This document shows positions 1 through 7,020 of a DNA stretch of 10,349 nucleotides, piece by piece (positions within the stretch are counted from its first letter, which is position 1; each line of letters opens with the position of its first letter). Location: the NCBI GenBank assembly GCA_017989485.1, contig JAGNPU010000037.1, positions 1 to 10,349 of the forward strand. The letters run 5' to 3'. A program made the translations under genes and the position numbers. This DNA is from Neisseriaceae bacterium. Lineage in GTDB: Bacteria; Pseudomonadota; Gammaproteobacteria; Burkholderiales; Neisseriaceae. The notes under the pieces were generated by a model that saw nothing but the letters and a program-made list of their open reading frames with translations, was not told the origin of the DNA and did no database searches.

Positions 1-854
1 TTGTGGTTGTCGGGGTGCCAGCTGACGTGCAAGGGCAACACGGGTTTGGTGTGGCCGTGAATGGGGGCAATGGGTTTTAACACCACGTTGGTCTGGGCGT
101 GGGTGTGGGCAAAGGCGCTGGACAATAAGGCCAGGCCAAAGCCGCTGCCAACCAGTGCCATAATGGTGTGGGTGGCGGTGACCTCTTGCGCAATGCGGGG
201 GCTAAAGCCTGCCGCGGCGCAGTAGTCGATGAGGGTTTGATGGTGTTGCGATCCGAGGGCCGCTGGCGAAAAGATAAACGGCGCGTCGGCGCAGTCGGCC
301 AGGTTAACCTGAGCGGCTTCAGCAAGGGGGTGGCTATGGGGCATGGCGATCATAATGTCTTCTGTGGCCCATAGGCGCTGCTTTAATACCGGTTGCGACG
401 GGGGCAGCGGCCGTAGAAACGCCACGTCGGCCGTGTGGGCCAGCAGGCTTTGCTGCTGTGGTGCCGAGGCCTGTTCTTTAAGCACCAGCCGCACGTCTGG
501 GTGTTGGGTTTGGAAGCGTTTTAAGGCCTGCAATAACTCAGGGTATTGGGCTAGGGCTAAAGTGGTGACCACCAGCTGCCCCCGCTTGCCTTGCGCCACT
601 AGGCGGGCCTGGTTGACCCCGTGTTGTAAATCAAGCAACAGTGCTTGGGCCGTTTTGAGAAACATCTGGCCGGCAGTGGTCAGCTGCATGCCTTTGGGAC
701 TGCGTATGAATAGGGCAAAGCCCAGTTTTTCTTCTAGGCGCTTCATGGCCTGGCTCAGCGGCGGTTGGGCCATGTGCAAATGAACGGCGGCCCGATGGAC
801 GTTTTGGTGTTGGGCGACGGCGATAAACTGCTGGAGTAACCGGGTTTCGATCAT
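1..854 (-). CDS. LysR-type transcriptional regulator (3' end cut by window edge)
   Basis: Read on the minus strand from ATG at 854, the frame stays open to the window edge and gives 284 residues. It starts MIETRLLQQFIAVAQHQNVHRAA and continues HLHMAQPPLSQAMKRLEEKLG, the winged helix-turn-helix of LysR regulators (residues about 1-60, with the PPLSQAMKRLE recognition helix). LFIRSPKGMQLTTAGQMFL follows, then a two-lobed effector domain from about residue 90 (DVRLVLKEQ, DVAFLRPLP, GSGFGLALLSSAF). Family members are about 295-305 residues, so only about 10-20 C-terminal residues should be missing. The gene diverges from the SDR/SMP-30 pair across a short intergenic region, the usual arrangement for a LysR protein controlling its neighbours. 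The effector is not readable; it could be the substrate of the adjacent enzymes. Family assignment is firm, the regulatory target is inferred. Confidence 0.93.
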   Translation of the reverse strand, partial: MIETRLLQQFIAVAQHQNVHRAAVHLHMAQPPLSQAMKRLEEKLGFALFIRSPKGMQLTTAGQMFLKTAQALLLDLQHGVNQARLVAQGKRGQLVVTTLALAQYPELLQALKRFQTQHPDVRLVLKEQASAPQQQSLLAHTADVAFLRPLPPSQPVLKQRLWATEDIMIAMPHSHPLAEAAQVNLADCADAPFIFSPAALGSQHHQTLIDYCAAAGFSPRIAQEVTATHTIMALVGSGFGLALLSSAFAHTHAQTNVVLKPIAPIHGHTKPVLPLHVSWHPDNH

Positions 855-980
855 GGCGAGGCCTTTAATCCTTAGGGTGATACTTATAATATATCAATGT
901 AGGACAAAAACGGTATTTTTATCTATGGCCATGATTTGCTACCGTGGGTGTTTTCACGGCCAATGCGCCAAAGGAGCACC
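855..980. promoter_or_regulatory. Divergent regulator/SDR promoter region with LysR-type box
   Basis: The 126 bases between the LysR and SDR starts contain an AT-rich dyad at 879-895, GATA-N9-TATC. It includes ATA (880-882) and TAT (892-894) around nine bases, which fits the T-N11-A core of LysR binding sites (T at 881, A at 893). A TATAAT at 885-890 lies inside the dyad, so a protein bound there could control a promoter on either strand. No clear -35 element was found for either direction. Binding by the adjacent regulator is inferred from position and motif shape only. Confidence 0.4.
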
Positions 981-1832
981 ATGATGGACTTTACAGGGAT
1001 AACCGTTGTGATTACGGGGGCGGGGCGTGGCCTCGGTTGGGCCTATGCGCAGGCGTTTGCGGCGGCCGGTGCCAATGTGGTGGTCAACGATGGGGGCTGT
1101 GATGGCCTCGGCGGTGGCGAGGATGGCGGCGTGGCTGAGGCCGCTGCCGAGCGGCTGCGCGCGGCAGGCGGCCAGGCGGTGGCCCATGGTCGGGCATTGG
1201 CCAGCGAGGCAGACTGTGCCGATTTAATCGACACGGCGGTACAGGCATTTGGTGGCGTAGACGTGGTGGTGCACAACGCCGGTTGGGTGGGCTATCAGGC
1301 GCTGCCGGCACACGAGGATGCGTTTATGGCGCAGGCCCTGTGCCTGGGGGTATGGGTGCCGGTATGGCTGGCGAAACAGGCCTGGCCCTGGTGGCAACGC
1401 TCGGCGCATCCGCGTTTGGTGTTGACCACGTCAGATCGGGCCATGTACCTGGATTATGGTCAGGTCGGCCTATTGGCCTATTCGGCCAGTAAAATGGGCC
1501 AGCTGGGGGTGATGAATGGTCTGGCCACCGACGGGCAGGCCATGGGACTGAGGGTGAATGCGGTGTCGCCCGTGGCCAAAACCCGAATGTGGGGCGTGAG
1601 CGATGCGCCGCAGGATTTAAAGCCAGAGTGGGTGACGCCGGGGGTGCTGTACTTGGCCTCGGCAGCGTGCGTCGACAGCGGCTACGTGTTGCGTGCCAGC
1701 AATGGCCAGTTTGCCGCCACCCGGTTTGAAGAGCAGCCTGGGGTGGATTACCCTTATGATTTACGGCAGGTGAAGGCCGCCACGGGGGCGCAGGTGGCCC
1801 AGCTGTGGCCGCAGATTAAGGGGGCGTCATGA
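981..1832 (+). CDS. SDR-family oxidoreductase, MFE-2/3-hydroxyacyl-CoA dehydrogenase-like
   Basis: This 283-residue protein has a Rossmann fold. TGAGRGLG at residues 12-19 is the dinucleotide-binding loop, VVVND at 33-37 ends in an acidic residue that favours NAD over NADP, and NAG is at 99-101. YSASK gives catalytic Tyr167 and Lys171. The long glycine-rich loop after ND, plus NAVSPVAKTRM and LKPEWVTPGVLYL, resemble the hydroxyacyl-CoA dehydrogenase domain of peroxisomal multifunctional enzyme type 2 (HSD17B4-like) more than sugar dehydrogenases. Two oddities: the usual tetrad Asn position (N-L-x-G) reads Leu120, and Ser151 to Tyr167 is about three residues longer than usual. The start was set at ATG 981 (984 is equally possible) because AAGGAG lies at 971-976; the frame also opens at TTG 936 without a ribosome site. 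It overlaps the next gene by ATGA. The substrate is unknown. Confidence 0.85.
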   Translation: MMDFTGITVVITGAGRGLGWAYAQAFAAAGANVVVNDGGCDGLGGGEDGGVAEAAAERLRAAGGQAVAHGRALASEADCADLIDTAVQAFGGVDVVVHNAGWVGYQALPAHEDAFMAQALCLGVWVPVWLAKQAWPWWQRSAHPRLVLTTSDRAMYLDYGQVGLLAYSASKMGQLGVMNGLATDGQAMGLRVNAVSPVAKTRMWGVSDAPQDLKPEWVTPGVLYLASAACVDSGYVLRASNGQFAATRFEEQPGVDYPYDLRQVKAATGAQVAQLWPQIKGAS

Positions 1833-2728
1833 TGTTGGCGCCGCAGGCCAGCCATTGGCTGCCGACCCAGTGTGTGTTGGGTGAAAGCCCGCTGTGGGAC
1901 GAGCGCAACCACAGCCTGTATTTTGTGGACATCACCGCGGGCCGAATACACCGAGTGGGCTATGGGACCACGCAGGTAGACACCGTGTATCAGGCCCAGG
2001 CCGCCATCGGCGCCCTGGCGTTGACCAGTGACGTCGGCATGCTGTTGTGCACCGAAGGCAGCCAGCCGCGTTTGATCGACATCGACACGGGGGCGATCGT
2101 GGCCTCGGCGCCAGCGGCCAGCGATCATGCCCGCCATCGTTACAACGACGGCGTGTGTGACGCTGCTGGCCGCTTTATTACGGGCCTGATGGATGCCCAA
2201 CATGCGCCGGCTTCGGGCCGTTTGGATGTGTATGCATGGTCTGACGGACACTTTAGCCGTCACACCCTGTGTGCCGATCTGGGCTTGCCCAATGGCATGG
2301 CGTGGTCGCCCAATGGGCGGCAGCTGTATTGGGTGGATTCGACGGCGCAGACGATTTATTGCGGTGACTACGATGTCGCCACGGCAGGGCTGGCTCAGGT
2401 GAGGCCGTGGGTGCACACGCCGGCGGATTTGGGGCGGCCTGATGGCCTCGCCGTCGATGGCCTAGGGCAGGTGTGGGTGAGCCAGTTTATGGGCGGCTGC
2501 GTGCTGTGTTATGGCCCAGATGGGGTGTTGCGGCAGCGGGTGTCGGTGGCCGCGCCTAGGGTCACCAGCCTGGCGTTTATTGGGCCGGCGCAAGACGTGC
2601 TGGCGGTGACCACCGCCCAGTTTGGCCTTGACGCCGCCGCACTGCAGGCGGCCCCTTTGAGTGGTGATGTGTTTCTTCATCCAACCGCGGTAACGGGCCT
2701 GGCCAGGCCTTACTTTGCTTTGGATTAA
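1829..2728 (+). CDS. SMP-30/gluconolactonase/LRE-family hydrolase
   Basis: This 299-residue protein is a full-length six-bladed beta-propeller of the SMP-30/regucalcin/gluconolactonase family. The expected metal-site residues are visible: Glu19 in LGESPLW, Asn106 in RYNDG (with Arg104 as likely substrate-binding arginine), Asn155 in LPNGMAWSPN and Asp205 in RPDGLAVD. Family enzymes hydrolyse sugar lactones, or other lactones and some phosphoesters, using one divalent cation. There is no signal peptide, so it should be cytoplasmic. Its ATG lies within the SDR stop as ATGA (1829-1832), implying translational coupling. A dehydrogenase followed by a lactonase suggests oxidation of a cyclic substrate to a lactone and ring opening, but the SDR is not of a clear sugar-dehydrogenase type, so the substrate is open. 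A second ATG at 1832 is an equally possible start. Confidence 0.9.
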   Translation: MMLAPQASHWLPTQCVLGESPLWDERNHSLYFVDITAGRIHRVGYGTTQVDTVYQAQAAIGALALTSDVGMLLCTEGSQPRLIDIDTGAIVASAPAASDHARHRYNDGVCDAAGRFITGLMDAQHAPASGRLDVYAWSDGHFSRHTLCADLGLPNGMAWSPNGRQLYWVDSTAQTIYCGDYDVATAGLAQVRPWVHTPADLGRPDGLAVDGLGQVWVSQFMGGCVLCYGPDGVLRQRVSVAAPRVTSLAFIGPAQDVLAVTTAQFGLDAAALQAAPLSGDVFLHPTAVTGLARPYFALD

Positions 2729-2740
2729 TCAGCGCCATGT

Positions 2741-2776
2741 AAAAAAGCCAAGGGACGGGGTCTCTTGGCTTTTTTT
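2741..2776. terminator. Strong intrinsic terminator, probably bidirectional
   Basis: A perfect 12-base inverted repeat (AAAAAAGCCAAG at 2741-2752 with CTTGGCTTTTTT at 2764-2775) can extend by four more pairs, one of them G-U, to leave a three-base GGG loop. The plus strand ends in a T7 run. The upstream A6 gives a T6 run on the minus strand. It lies 12 bases after the SMP-30 stop and 13 bases beyond the yggX stop on the other strand, so it can end both convergent units. Confidence 0.9.
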
Positions 2777-2789
2777 GATCACGTGCTGC

Positions 2790-3056
2790 TTAAGCGGGGG
2801 TAAATCCGCCGATGGCGTCGGCGCCATCGCCAAAGAAATACTGTTCCATTTGTTGGGTAATGTATTGGCGAGCGCGGGCATCGGCCAAGCTCAAGCGGTT
2901 TTCATTAATCAACATGGTTTGGTGGTTGAGCCAGCCGGCCCACGCTTCTTTAGACACGTTTTCAAAAATACGTTTGCCCAAGTCGTTGGGTAGGGGCGCA
3001 AACGCCATGCCTTCGGCTTCTTTGCCTAATTTAATGCAGTTAACCATACGAGTCAT
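2790..3056 (-). CDS. yggX: Probable Fe(2+)-trafficking protein YggX
   Basis: This 88-residue protein begins [17 protein letters not shown] and contains [30 protein letters not shown] and [17 protein letters not shown], the conserved blocks of the YggX family. The single cysteine at position 7 matches the conserved N-terminal Cys. YggX proteins are small cytoplasmic proteins proposed to handle labile iron and protect or repair iron-sulfur clusters under oxidative stress. The start was moved from ATG 3092 to ATG 3056: the family begins here, AAGGA precedes it by six bases, and the 12 extra residues ([12 protein letters not shown]) are not family-like. It follows argA on the same strand after 132 bases. 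A minus-strand TACAAT at 3143-3138 may be its own -10 element, though no good -35 was seen. Confidence 0.95.
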   Translation of the reverse strand: MTRMVNCIKLGKEAEGMAFAPLPNDLGKRIFENVSKEAWAGWLNHQTMLINENRLSLADARARQYITQQMEQYFFGDGADAIGGFTPA

Positions 3057-3157
3057 TTTATGTCCTTCATGTTTGGTTGTGTGGTGGGCCATCTGTGGCG
3101 GTGTGGTCCCGCTGTGGTGACGGCATCTTATGGGTCTATTGTAATGGATATTGGCGT

Positions 3158-3184
3158 CTCTGGGTATGCCCTAGGGCGCCAGAG
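3158..3184. other. Hairpin between argA and yggX
   Basis: Arms CTCTGG (3158-3163) and CCAGAG (3179-3184) enclose a perfect 10-base palindrome, GCCCTAGGGC (3168-3177). It starts five bases beyond the argA stop on the minus strand. There is no T-run after it, so it is not a classical terminator. It could protect the argA transcript end or mark Rho-dependent termination. Only the dyad is observed; any role is inferred. Confidence 0.35.
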
Positions 3185-3188
3185 TCGT

Positions 3189-4535
3189 TTAATAAACGTT
3201 TAAGTCTTTCATCAACACCTTAGAGTGGCGGCCTTCGTCGTATTGTGCGCGCTTGCTGGCGGGCAGGTCGCTCGGCTGGGCCAGCCTAAAGCCGCGTTCG
3301 GTAAACCAGTGGCTGGTTTGGGTGGTCAGCGCAAACAGCTGGGCAAAGCCGCCGATGCGGGCGCGGTATTCGATGTGGCTGAGCAGCAGCTCGCCGTAGC
3401 CCGCCTCGCGTTTTTCAGGCGCCACGGCCAGGCAGCCTAGCTCGGCCATGTTTTCTTCCGGATAGGGGTACAGCGCCACGCAGCCATAGGTTTGGTGGTC
3501 GTGCACCAAGATGGAGTATTCATTAATGTGGTGTTCTAGCTCTTCACGGCTGCGCTTCACCAGCACGCCACGCTCTTCTAGCGGCTGGATTAAGTTAATG
3601 ATGTCGGCAATGTCGTCAATATTGGCCTCGCGCACGGCGATGAAGGAGTCGCGGGCCAGGCTGGTGCCGGTGCCGTTGCGGGTGAATAATTCTTGCAACA
3701 TAGCCCCGTCTTCGAGGCTAGAGAGCAGGTGGGCACGGTTCACGCCCTCAGAGACGGCCTGAATGGCCTGGGGCAAGACCCGCTGCACGTCTTCAGCCTG
3801 TGGGGTGTGGGCCAGCAGGCTTTTGGCCTCTTGTGCGGTGAGGGTGCTGATGCGCTGCTGTTCTGAGGTGACGGCGCCTTGGCCTTCGACCAGATAAATC
3901 AGTTTCTCAGCGCCCAGCTTGATGGCCAGGCGGCTGGCCACTTCTTCCATATTGAGGCTAAACAGCTCGCCGCTGAGGGAATAGCCTATGGGGCTGACCA
4001 AGACCAGGTTTTCGTCGTCTAGGCGCTGTTGGATGGCGTCGGTGTCGATTTTGCGGATGCTGCCGGTGTGCTGCATGTCGATGCCGTCTAACACGCCTAG
4101 GGGTTTGGCGGTGATGAAGTTGCCCGAAGACACGCGCAGGCGCGCGCCCTGCATGGGTGAATTGGGCAGGCCCATCGACAGTGCGGCTTCGATCTCAAAG
4201 CGTATCAGTCCGGCGGCCTGTTTGATGTAGGCCAGGGCATCGGGCGTGGTCACCCGGTGTTTGCCGTGGTCTTGGAGCGGCTGTAGGTTGGTTTCGTGCT
4301 TCATCATCAGCGCGCGCGTATAGGTGCGCAGCCCATGAACCAGCACCACGCGGATGCCTAAGCTGTTCAGCAAATTAATGTCCTGCACGATTTCCAAGAA
4401 GCGGCCCGAATACACGGTGCGGCTGCTGATGGCCAGCACAAACGTGCGGTGGCGATAGCGATGGATGTACGGTGCGGCTTCGCGAAAAGATTGAACAAAG
4501 GCCGAAGTGGGCTTGACGAGGGAGTCTGGGTTCAT
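3189..4535 (-). CDS. argA: Amino-acid N-acetyltransferase (N-acetylglutamate synthase)
   Basis: This 448-residue enzyme acetylates L-glutamate with acetyl-CoA, the first step of arginine synthesis. An amino-acid-kinase-like domain spans about residues 10-290 (FREAAPYIHRYRHRTFV, LNSLGIRVVLVHG, VSSGNFITAKPLGVLDGID, ASRLAIKLGAEKLIYL). A GNAT acetyltransferase domain follows from about residue 300 (VREANIDDIADIINLIQPLEERG), with acetyl-CoA loop REAGYG at 376-381 and FALTTQTSHWFTERGF. DGAMLQELFTRNGTGTS, just before the GNAT domain, is an ArgA signature. In the family the kinase-like domain binds the feedback inhibitor arginine. The start is set at ATG 4535: homologues begin just before the FREA.PYI block, and the longer frame's ATG at 4634 abuts the T-run of the upstream terminator. 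No clear Shine-Dalgarno precedes 4535, so the start is less certain than the identity. Confidence 0.94.
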   Translation of the reverse strand: MNPDSLVKPTSAFVQSFREAAPYIHRYRHRTFVLAISSRTVYSGRFLEIVQDINLLNSLGIRVVLVHGLRTYTRALMMKHETNLQPLQDHGKHRVTTPDALAYIKQAAGLIRFEIEAALSMGLPNSPMQGARLRVSSGNFITAKPLGVLDGIDMQHTGSIRKIDTDAIQQRLDDENLVLVSPIGYSLSGELFSLNMEEVASRLAIKLGAEKLIYLVEGQGAVTSEQQRISTLTAQEAKSLLAHTPQAEDVQRVLPQAIQAVSEGVNRAHLLSSLEDGAMLQELFTRNGTGTSLARDSFIAVREANIDDIADIINLIQPLEERGVLVKRSREELEHHINEYSILVHDHQTYGCVALYPYPEENMAELGCLAVAPEKREAGYGELLLSHIEYRARIGGFAQLFALTTQTSHWFTERGFRLAQPSDLPASKRAQYDEGRHSKVLMKDLNVY

Positions 4536-4634
4536 GGCGTCAGTATCTATGGGGGTCAGGAGGAAAAAAGACAAGGACTCATGATGCCATAAATCAAGAG
4601 GCAGCAACAGCCTATCTGAGGGCGAAGCGGACAT

Positions 4635-4665
4635 AAAAAAACACCTCTTGGCGTAGAGGTGTTTT
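4635..4665 (-). terminator. Intrinsic terminator of the aroQ-accB-accC-prmA operon
   Basis: An 11-base perfect stem (AAAACACCTCT at 4638-4648 with AGAGGTGTTTT at 4655-4665) has a six-base loop. Read on the minus strand it is followed by a T7 run (4641-4635). It sits 14 bases beyond the prmA stop, and its T-run ends directly at the ATG of the longest argA frame. It separates the operon from argA. Confidence 0.92.
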
Positions 4666-4679
4666 GACCGGCGAGGATG

Positions 4680-5570
4680 CTAGCGTTTGGTGCCTGACAG
4701 GCAGGTCCAGCCTTCTAGAAATACCGGTGGATGCATGGTAAACCAGGTTTGGTAAATGCCCATGAGCTCATCTGCCTGCTCCGCCAAAATGCCAGACAGC
4801 ACGATGGTGCCGTCGGTTTTGGTGCGGCTGGCCAACATTTCGCCCAACATGCGCAGCGGATTGGCCAAAATATTGGCCACGACCACGTCAAACGTGCCGG
4901 CGGGTGCCGCATCCGGCAGCATAAACGTGGTGGTGGTGATGTTGTTCTGGTCGGCATTGTCACGACTGGCCCGTACGGCCTGGGTGTCGATGTCGATGCC
5001 CAAGGCCGATGCGGCGCCCAGCTTCACCGAGGCGATGGCCAAAATGCCAGAACCACAGCCGTAGTCCAAGACGGTTTCGCCGCCCTTAATGTGGTGGTCT
5101 AACCATTCTAGACAAAGGCGCGTTGTCGGGTGGCTGCCGGTGCCAAAGGCCAGACCTGGGTCTAGCTTTAAGTTAATGGCGCTGGCGTCTGGTGCTTCGT
5201 GCCAGGTGGGGGTAATCCACAACCGCTTGGAAATCTGGATCGGATCAAACTGCGACTGGGTCAAGCGCACCCAGTCTTGGTCCGGCAAGGTTTCCAAAGT
5301 AAAGGCGGGCACGGGCTGATTCACTTCCGTGGCGGCGGCCGTGATGATGGCGGCCACGTCGGCGTCTTCGGCAAAAAGGGAGATGATGGTGCTCTCGTCC
5401 CACATTTGCTCTAGCGGTTCGCCAGGCTCACCAAAAATCGGCTGCTCTTTGTCGGTGCCGGCAAAGGCGTCTTGAATCGCGGTGCTCAGGGCACCGTGAT
5501 CCATGAGCGCATCGGACAGCGCTTCGGCGTGGATGGACGCTGTTTCAATCGAAGCTTGTAAATAGGCCAT
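4680..5570 (-). CDS. prmA: Ribosomal protein L11 methyltransferase PrmA
   Basis: This 296-residue protein is full length for PrmA, which trimethylates amino groups of ribosomal protein L11 using S-adenosylmethionine in the cytoplasm. The N-terminal substrate-recognition domain (about 1-100) is followed by the class I methyltransferase domain. Visible motifs are LDPGLAFGTGSHPTTRLCLEWL (about 136-157, diagnostic for PrmA), the SAM-binding loop VLDYGCGSGILAIA (about 167-180), the acidic ribose-binding end GIDID (191-195) and the catalytic-site segment VVANILANPL (230-239). The start ATG shares one base with the accC stop (TAATG), showing tight coupling to accC. Linkage of prmA to accBC is conserved in many proteobacteria. 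The intrinsic terminator follows immediately. Confidence 0.97.
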   Translation of the reverse strand: MAYLQASIETASIHAEALSDALMDHGALSTAIQDAFAGTDKEQPIFGEPGEPLEQMWDESTIISLFAEDADVAAIITAAATEVNQPVPAFTLETLPDQDWVRLTQSQFDPIQISKRLWITPTWHEAPDASAINLKLDPGLAFGTGSHPTTRLCLEWLDHHIKGGETVLDYGCGSGILAIASVKLGAASALGIDIDTQAVRASRDNADQNNITTTTFMLPDAAPAGTFDVVVANILANPLRMLGEMLASRTKTDGTIVLSGILAEQADELMGIYQTWFTMHPPVFLEGWTCLSGTKR

Positions 5571-6937
5571 TATTTAGACTCTTTTGCTTTGGCTTTTTTG
5601 TCGGCCAACAGTTTTTCCAAGTAATGGATGCTGGTGCCGCCTTTGATGAAGCCTTCGTCCTGGAACAGCTCGCGATGGAGGTCGCCGTTGGTTTTAATGC
5701 CGGTAATGGCCATTTCCGACAGGGCCACGCGCATGCGCGCCATGGCTTCTTCGCGGGTGTCGCCGTAGCTGATGAGCTTGGCAATCATGCTGTCGTAATG
5801 CGGCACGATGGTATAGCCTTGGTAAATGTGTGAATCGACACGGATGCCAGGGCCACCTGCCTGATGATAGCTTTCAATACGCCCAGGGCTAGGCACAAAG
5901 GTGTACGGGTCTTCGGCGTTGATGCGGCACTCAAAAGAGTGGCCCTTAAACTGGATCTCGTCTTGGGTCACGCTCAGAGGGAAGCCCGCGGCAATGCGGA
6001 TTTGCTCTTGCACAATGTCGATGCCGGTAATCATTTCGGTCACGGGGTGTTCGACCTGCACGCGGGTGTTCATCTCGATAAAGAAGAATTCGCCGTTTTC
6101 GTACAGGAATTCAAACGTGCCCGCGCCACGGTAGTTAATGCGGCGACAGGCGTCGGCACACAGTTCGCCAATGCGGCGGCGTTCTTCGGCGGTAATGCCA
6201 GGTGCCGGCGCTTCTTCAATGACTTTTTGGTGGCGGCGTTGCATCGAGCAATCGCGCTCGCCCAGGTAAATGGCGTTGCCGTGTTGGTCGGCCAATACCT
6301 GAATTTCAATGTGGCGGGGCAGCTGTAAGTAGCGCTCCATGTACACCGTAGGGTTGCCGAAGGCCGCTGCGGCTTCGGTTTTGGTCATTTCTACCGAGTT
6401 GATTAAGTCTTCGGCTTTTTCCACCACGCGCATGCCGCGACCGCCACCGCCGCCAGAGGCTTTGATGATGACGGGGTAGCCCACGTTTTTAGCGATTTCA
6501 ATGATTTCCAATGGGTTTTCTGGCAGGGCGCCTTCAGAGCCCGGCACGCAGGGCACGCCGGCGGCCATCATGGCGTCTTTGGCAGACACTTTGTCGCCCA
6601 TTAGGCGAATGGTGTCGCCACGGGGGCCAATAAAGGCAAAGCCAGACTGTTCGACGCAGTCGGCAAAATCAGCGTTTTCGGCCAAAAAGCCGTAGCCTGG
6701 GTGAATGGCGTCGGCGCCAGACACTTCGGCCGCAGAAATAATGGCGGGGATGTTTAAGTAGCTACGGGCAGAAGAGGCGGGACCAATACACACAGATTCA
6801 TCTGCCAGCTTCACGTATTTGGCTTCGCGGTCTACTTCTGAGTGCACGGCCACCGTTTTGATGCCCATGGTGCGACAGGCACGCTGAATACGCAGGGCAA
6901 TTTCGCCACGGTTGGCGATGAGGACTTTTTCAAACAT
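5570..6937 (-). CDS. accC: Biotin carboxylase subunit of acetyl-CoA carboxylase
   Basis: This 455-residue ATP-grasp enzyme carboxylates the biotin on AccB with ATP and bicarbonate, the first half-reaction of malonyl-CoA synthesis for fatty acids. The sequence starts [17 protein letters not shown]. It has [13 protein letters not shown] (79-91), the glycine loop [14 protein letters not shown] (159-172), [19 protein letters not shown] (228-246) and [17 protein letters not shown] (286-302). Key residues known from E. coli AccC are all present at the same numbers: Lys116, Lys159, His209, Glu276, Glu288, Arg292 and Arg338. The start was placed at ATG 6937 rather than 6988 because homologues begin MF(E/D)K and the extra 17 residues overlap the intergenic hairpin. 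AAGAG upstream is a modest ribosome site. The lysine-rich tail ([10 protein letters not shown]) is slightly longer than usual. It follows accB after 83 bases. Confidence 0.98.
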   Translation of the reverse strand: MFEKVLIANRGEIALRIQRACRTMGIKTVAVHSEVDREAKYVKLADESVCIGPASSARSYLNIPAIISAAEVSGADAIHPGYGFLAENADFADCVEQSGFAFIGPRGDTIRLMGDKVSAKDAMMAAGVPCVPGSEGALPENPLEIIEIAKNVGYPVIIKASGGGGGRGMRVVEKAEDLINSVEMTKTEAAAAFGNPTVYMERYLQLPRHIEIQVLADQHGNAIYLGERDCSMQRRHQKVIEEAPAPGITAEERRRIGELCADACRRINYRGAGTFEFLYENGEFFFIEMNTRVQVEHPVTEMITGIDIVQEQIRIAAGFPLSVTQDEIQFKGHSFECRINAEDPYTFVPSPGRIESYHQAGGPGIRVDSHIYQGYTIVPHYDSMIAKLISYGDTREEAMARMRVALSEMAITGIKTNGDLHRELFQDEGFIKGGTSIHYLEKLLADKKAKAKESK

Positions 6938-6957
6938 AGTAGGCTCTTTATGCAAGG

Positions 6958-6992
6958 GCAGGTGCGTCAGGCCAGAGCCGGGGCGCACCTGC
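6958..6992. repeat. GC-rich intercistronic hairpin between accB and accC
   Basis: Perfect nine-base arms, GCAGGTGCG (6958-6966) and CGCACCTGC (6984-6992), enclose a 17-base loop. That loop can itself form a small GGC/GCC stem (6970-6972 with 6977-6979). The element sits in the 83-base gap between accB stop and accC start and is not followed by a T-run, so it is not an intrinsic terminator. It may influence mRNA processing, stability or the accB to accC expression ratio; that role is inferred. Confidence 0.6.
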
Positions 6993-7020
6993 TGATTTAA
7001 TCGGATCGAACGGATGGGGC

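Noticed and set aside
343..783. A 146-codon plus-strand frame at the left end.
   Set aside because: It is the complement of the LysR DNA-binding and linker region, which has convincing family motifs.
936..980. Upstream TTG start adding 15 residues to the SDR.
   Set aside because: There is no ribosome site before it, whereas AAGGAG sits just before ATG 981/984. The extra residues precede the normal start of the Rossmann fold.
1754..2416. A 220-codon frame on the minus strand opposite the SMP-30 gene.
   Set aside because: It is antisense to a gene with clear family motifs, is rich in His/Arg/Pro as expected of a GC-rich shadow frame, and matches no family I know.
433..3823. A 19-base exact repeat (GTGTGGGCCAGCAGGCTTT) at 433-451 in the LysR gene and 3805-3823 in argA.
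   Set aside because: Both copies encode the same short peptide (SLLAHT) in the same frame on the minus strand, using favoured codons. There are no further copies and no flanking mobile-element structure, so coincidence is the simplest reading.
4081..4092. ATGCCGTCTAAC, a 10 of 12 match to the Neisseria DNA uptake sequence ATGCCGTCTGAA.
   Set aside because: It is a single imperfect copy within the conserved argA segment encoding VLDGID, so it is explained by coding sequence. No exact uptake sequence of the common dialects was noticed elsewhere.
5864..6328. A 154-codon plus-strand frame opposite accC.
   Set aside because: It lies entirely over the conserved biotin carboxylase core and its composition is that of a mirror frame.
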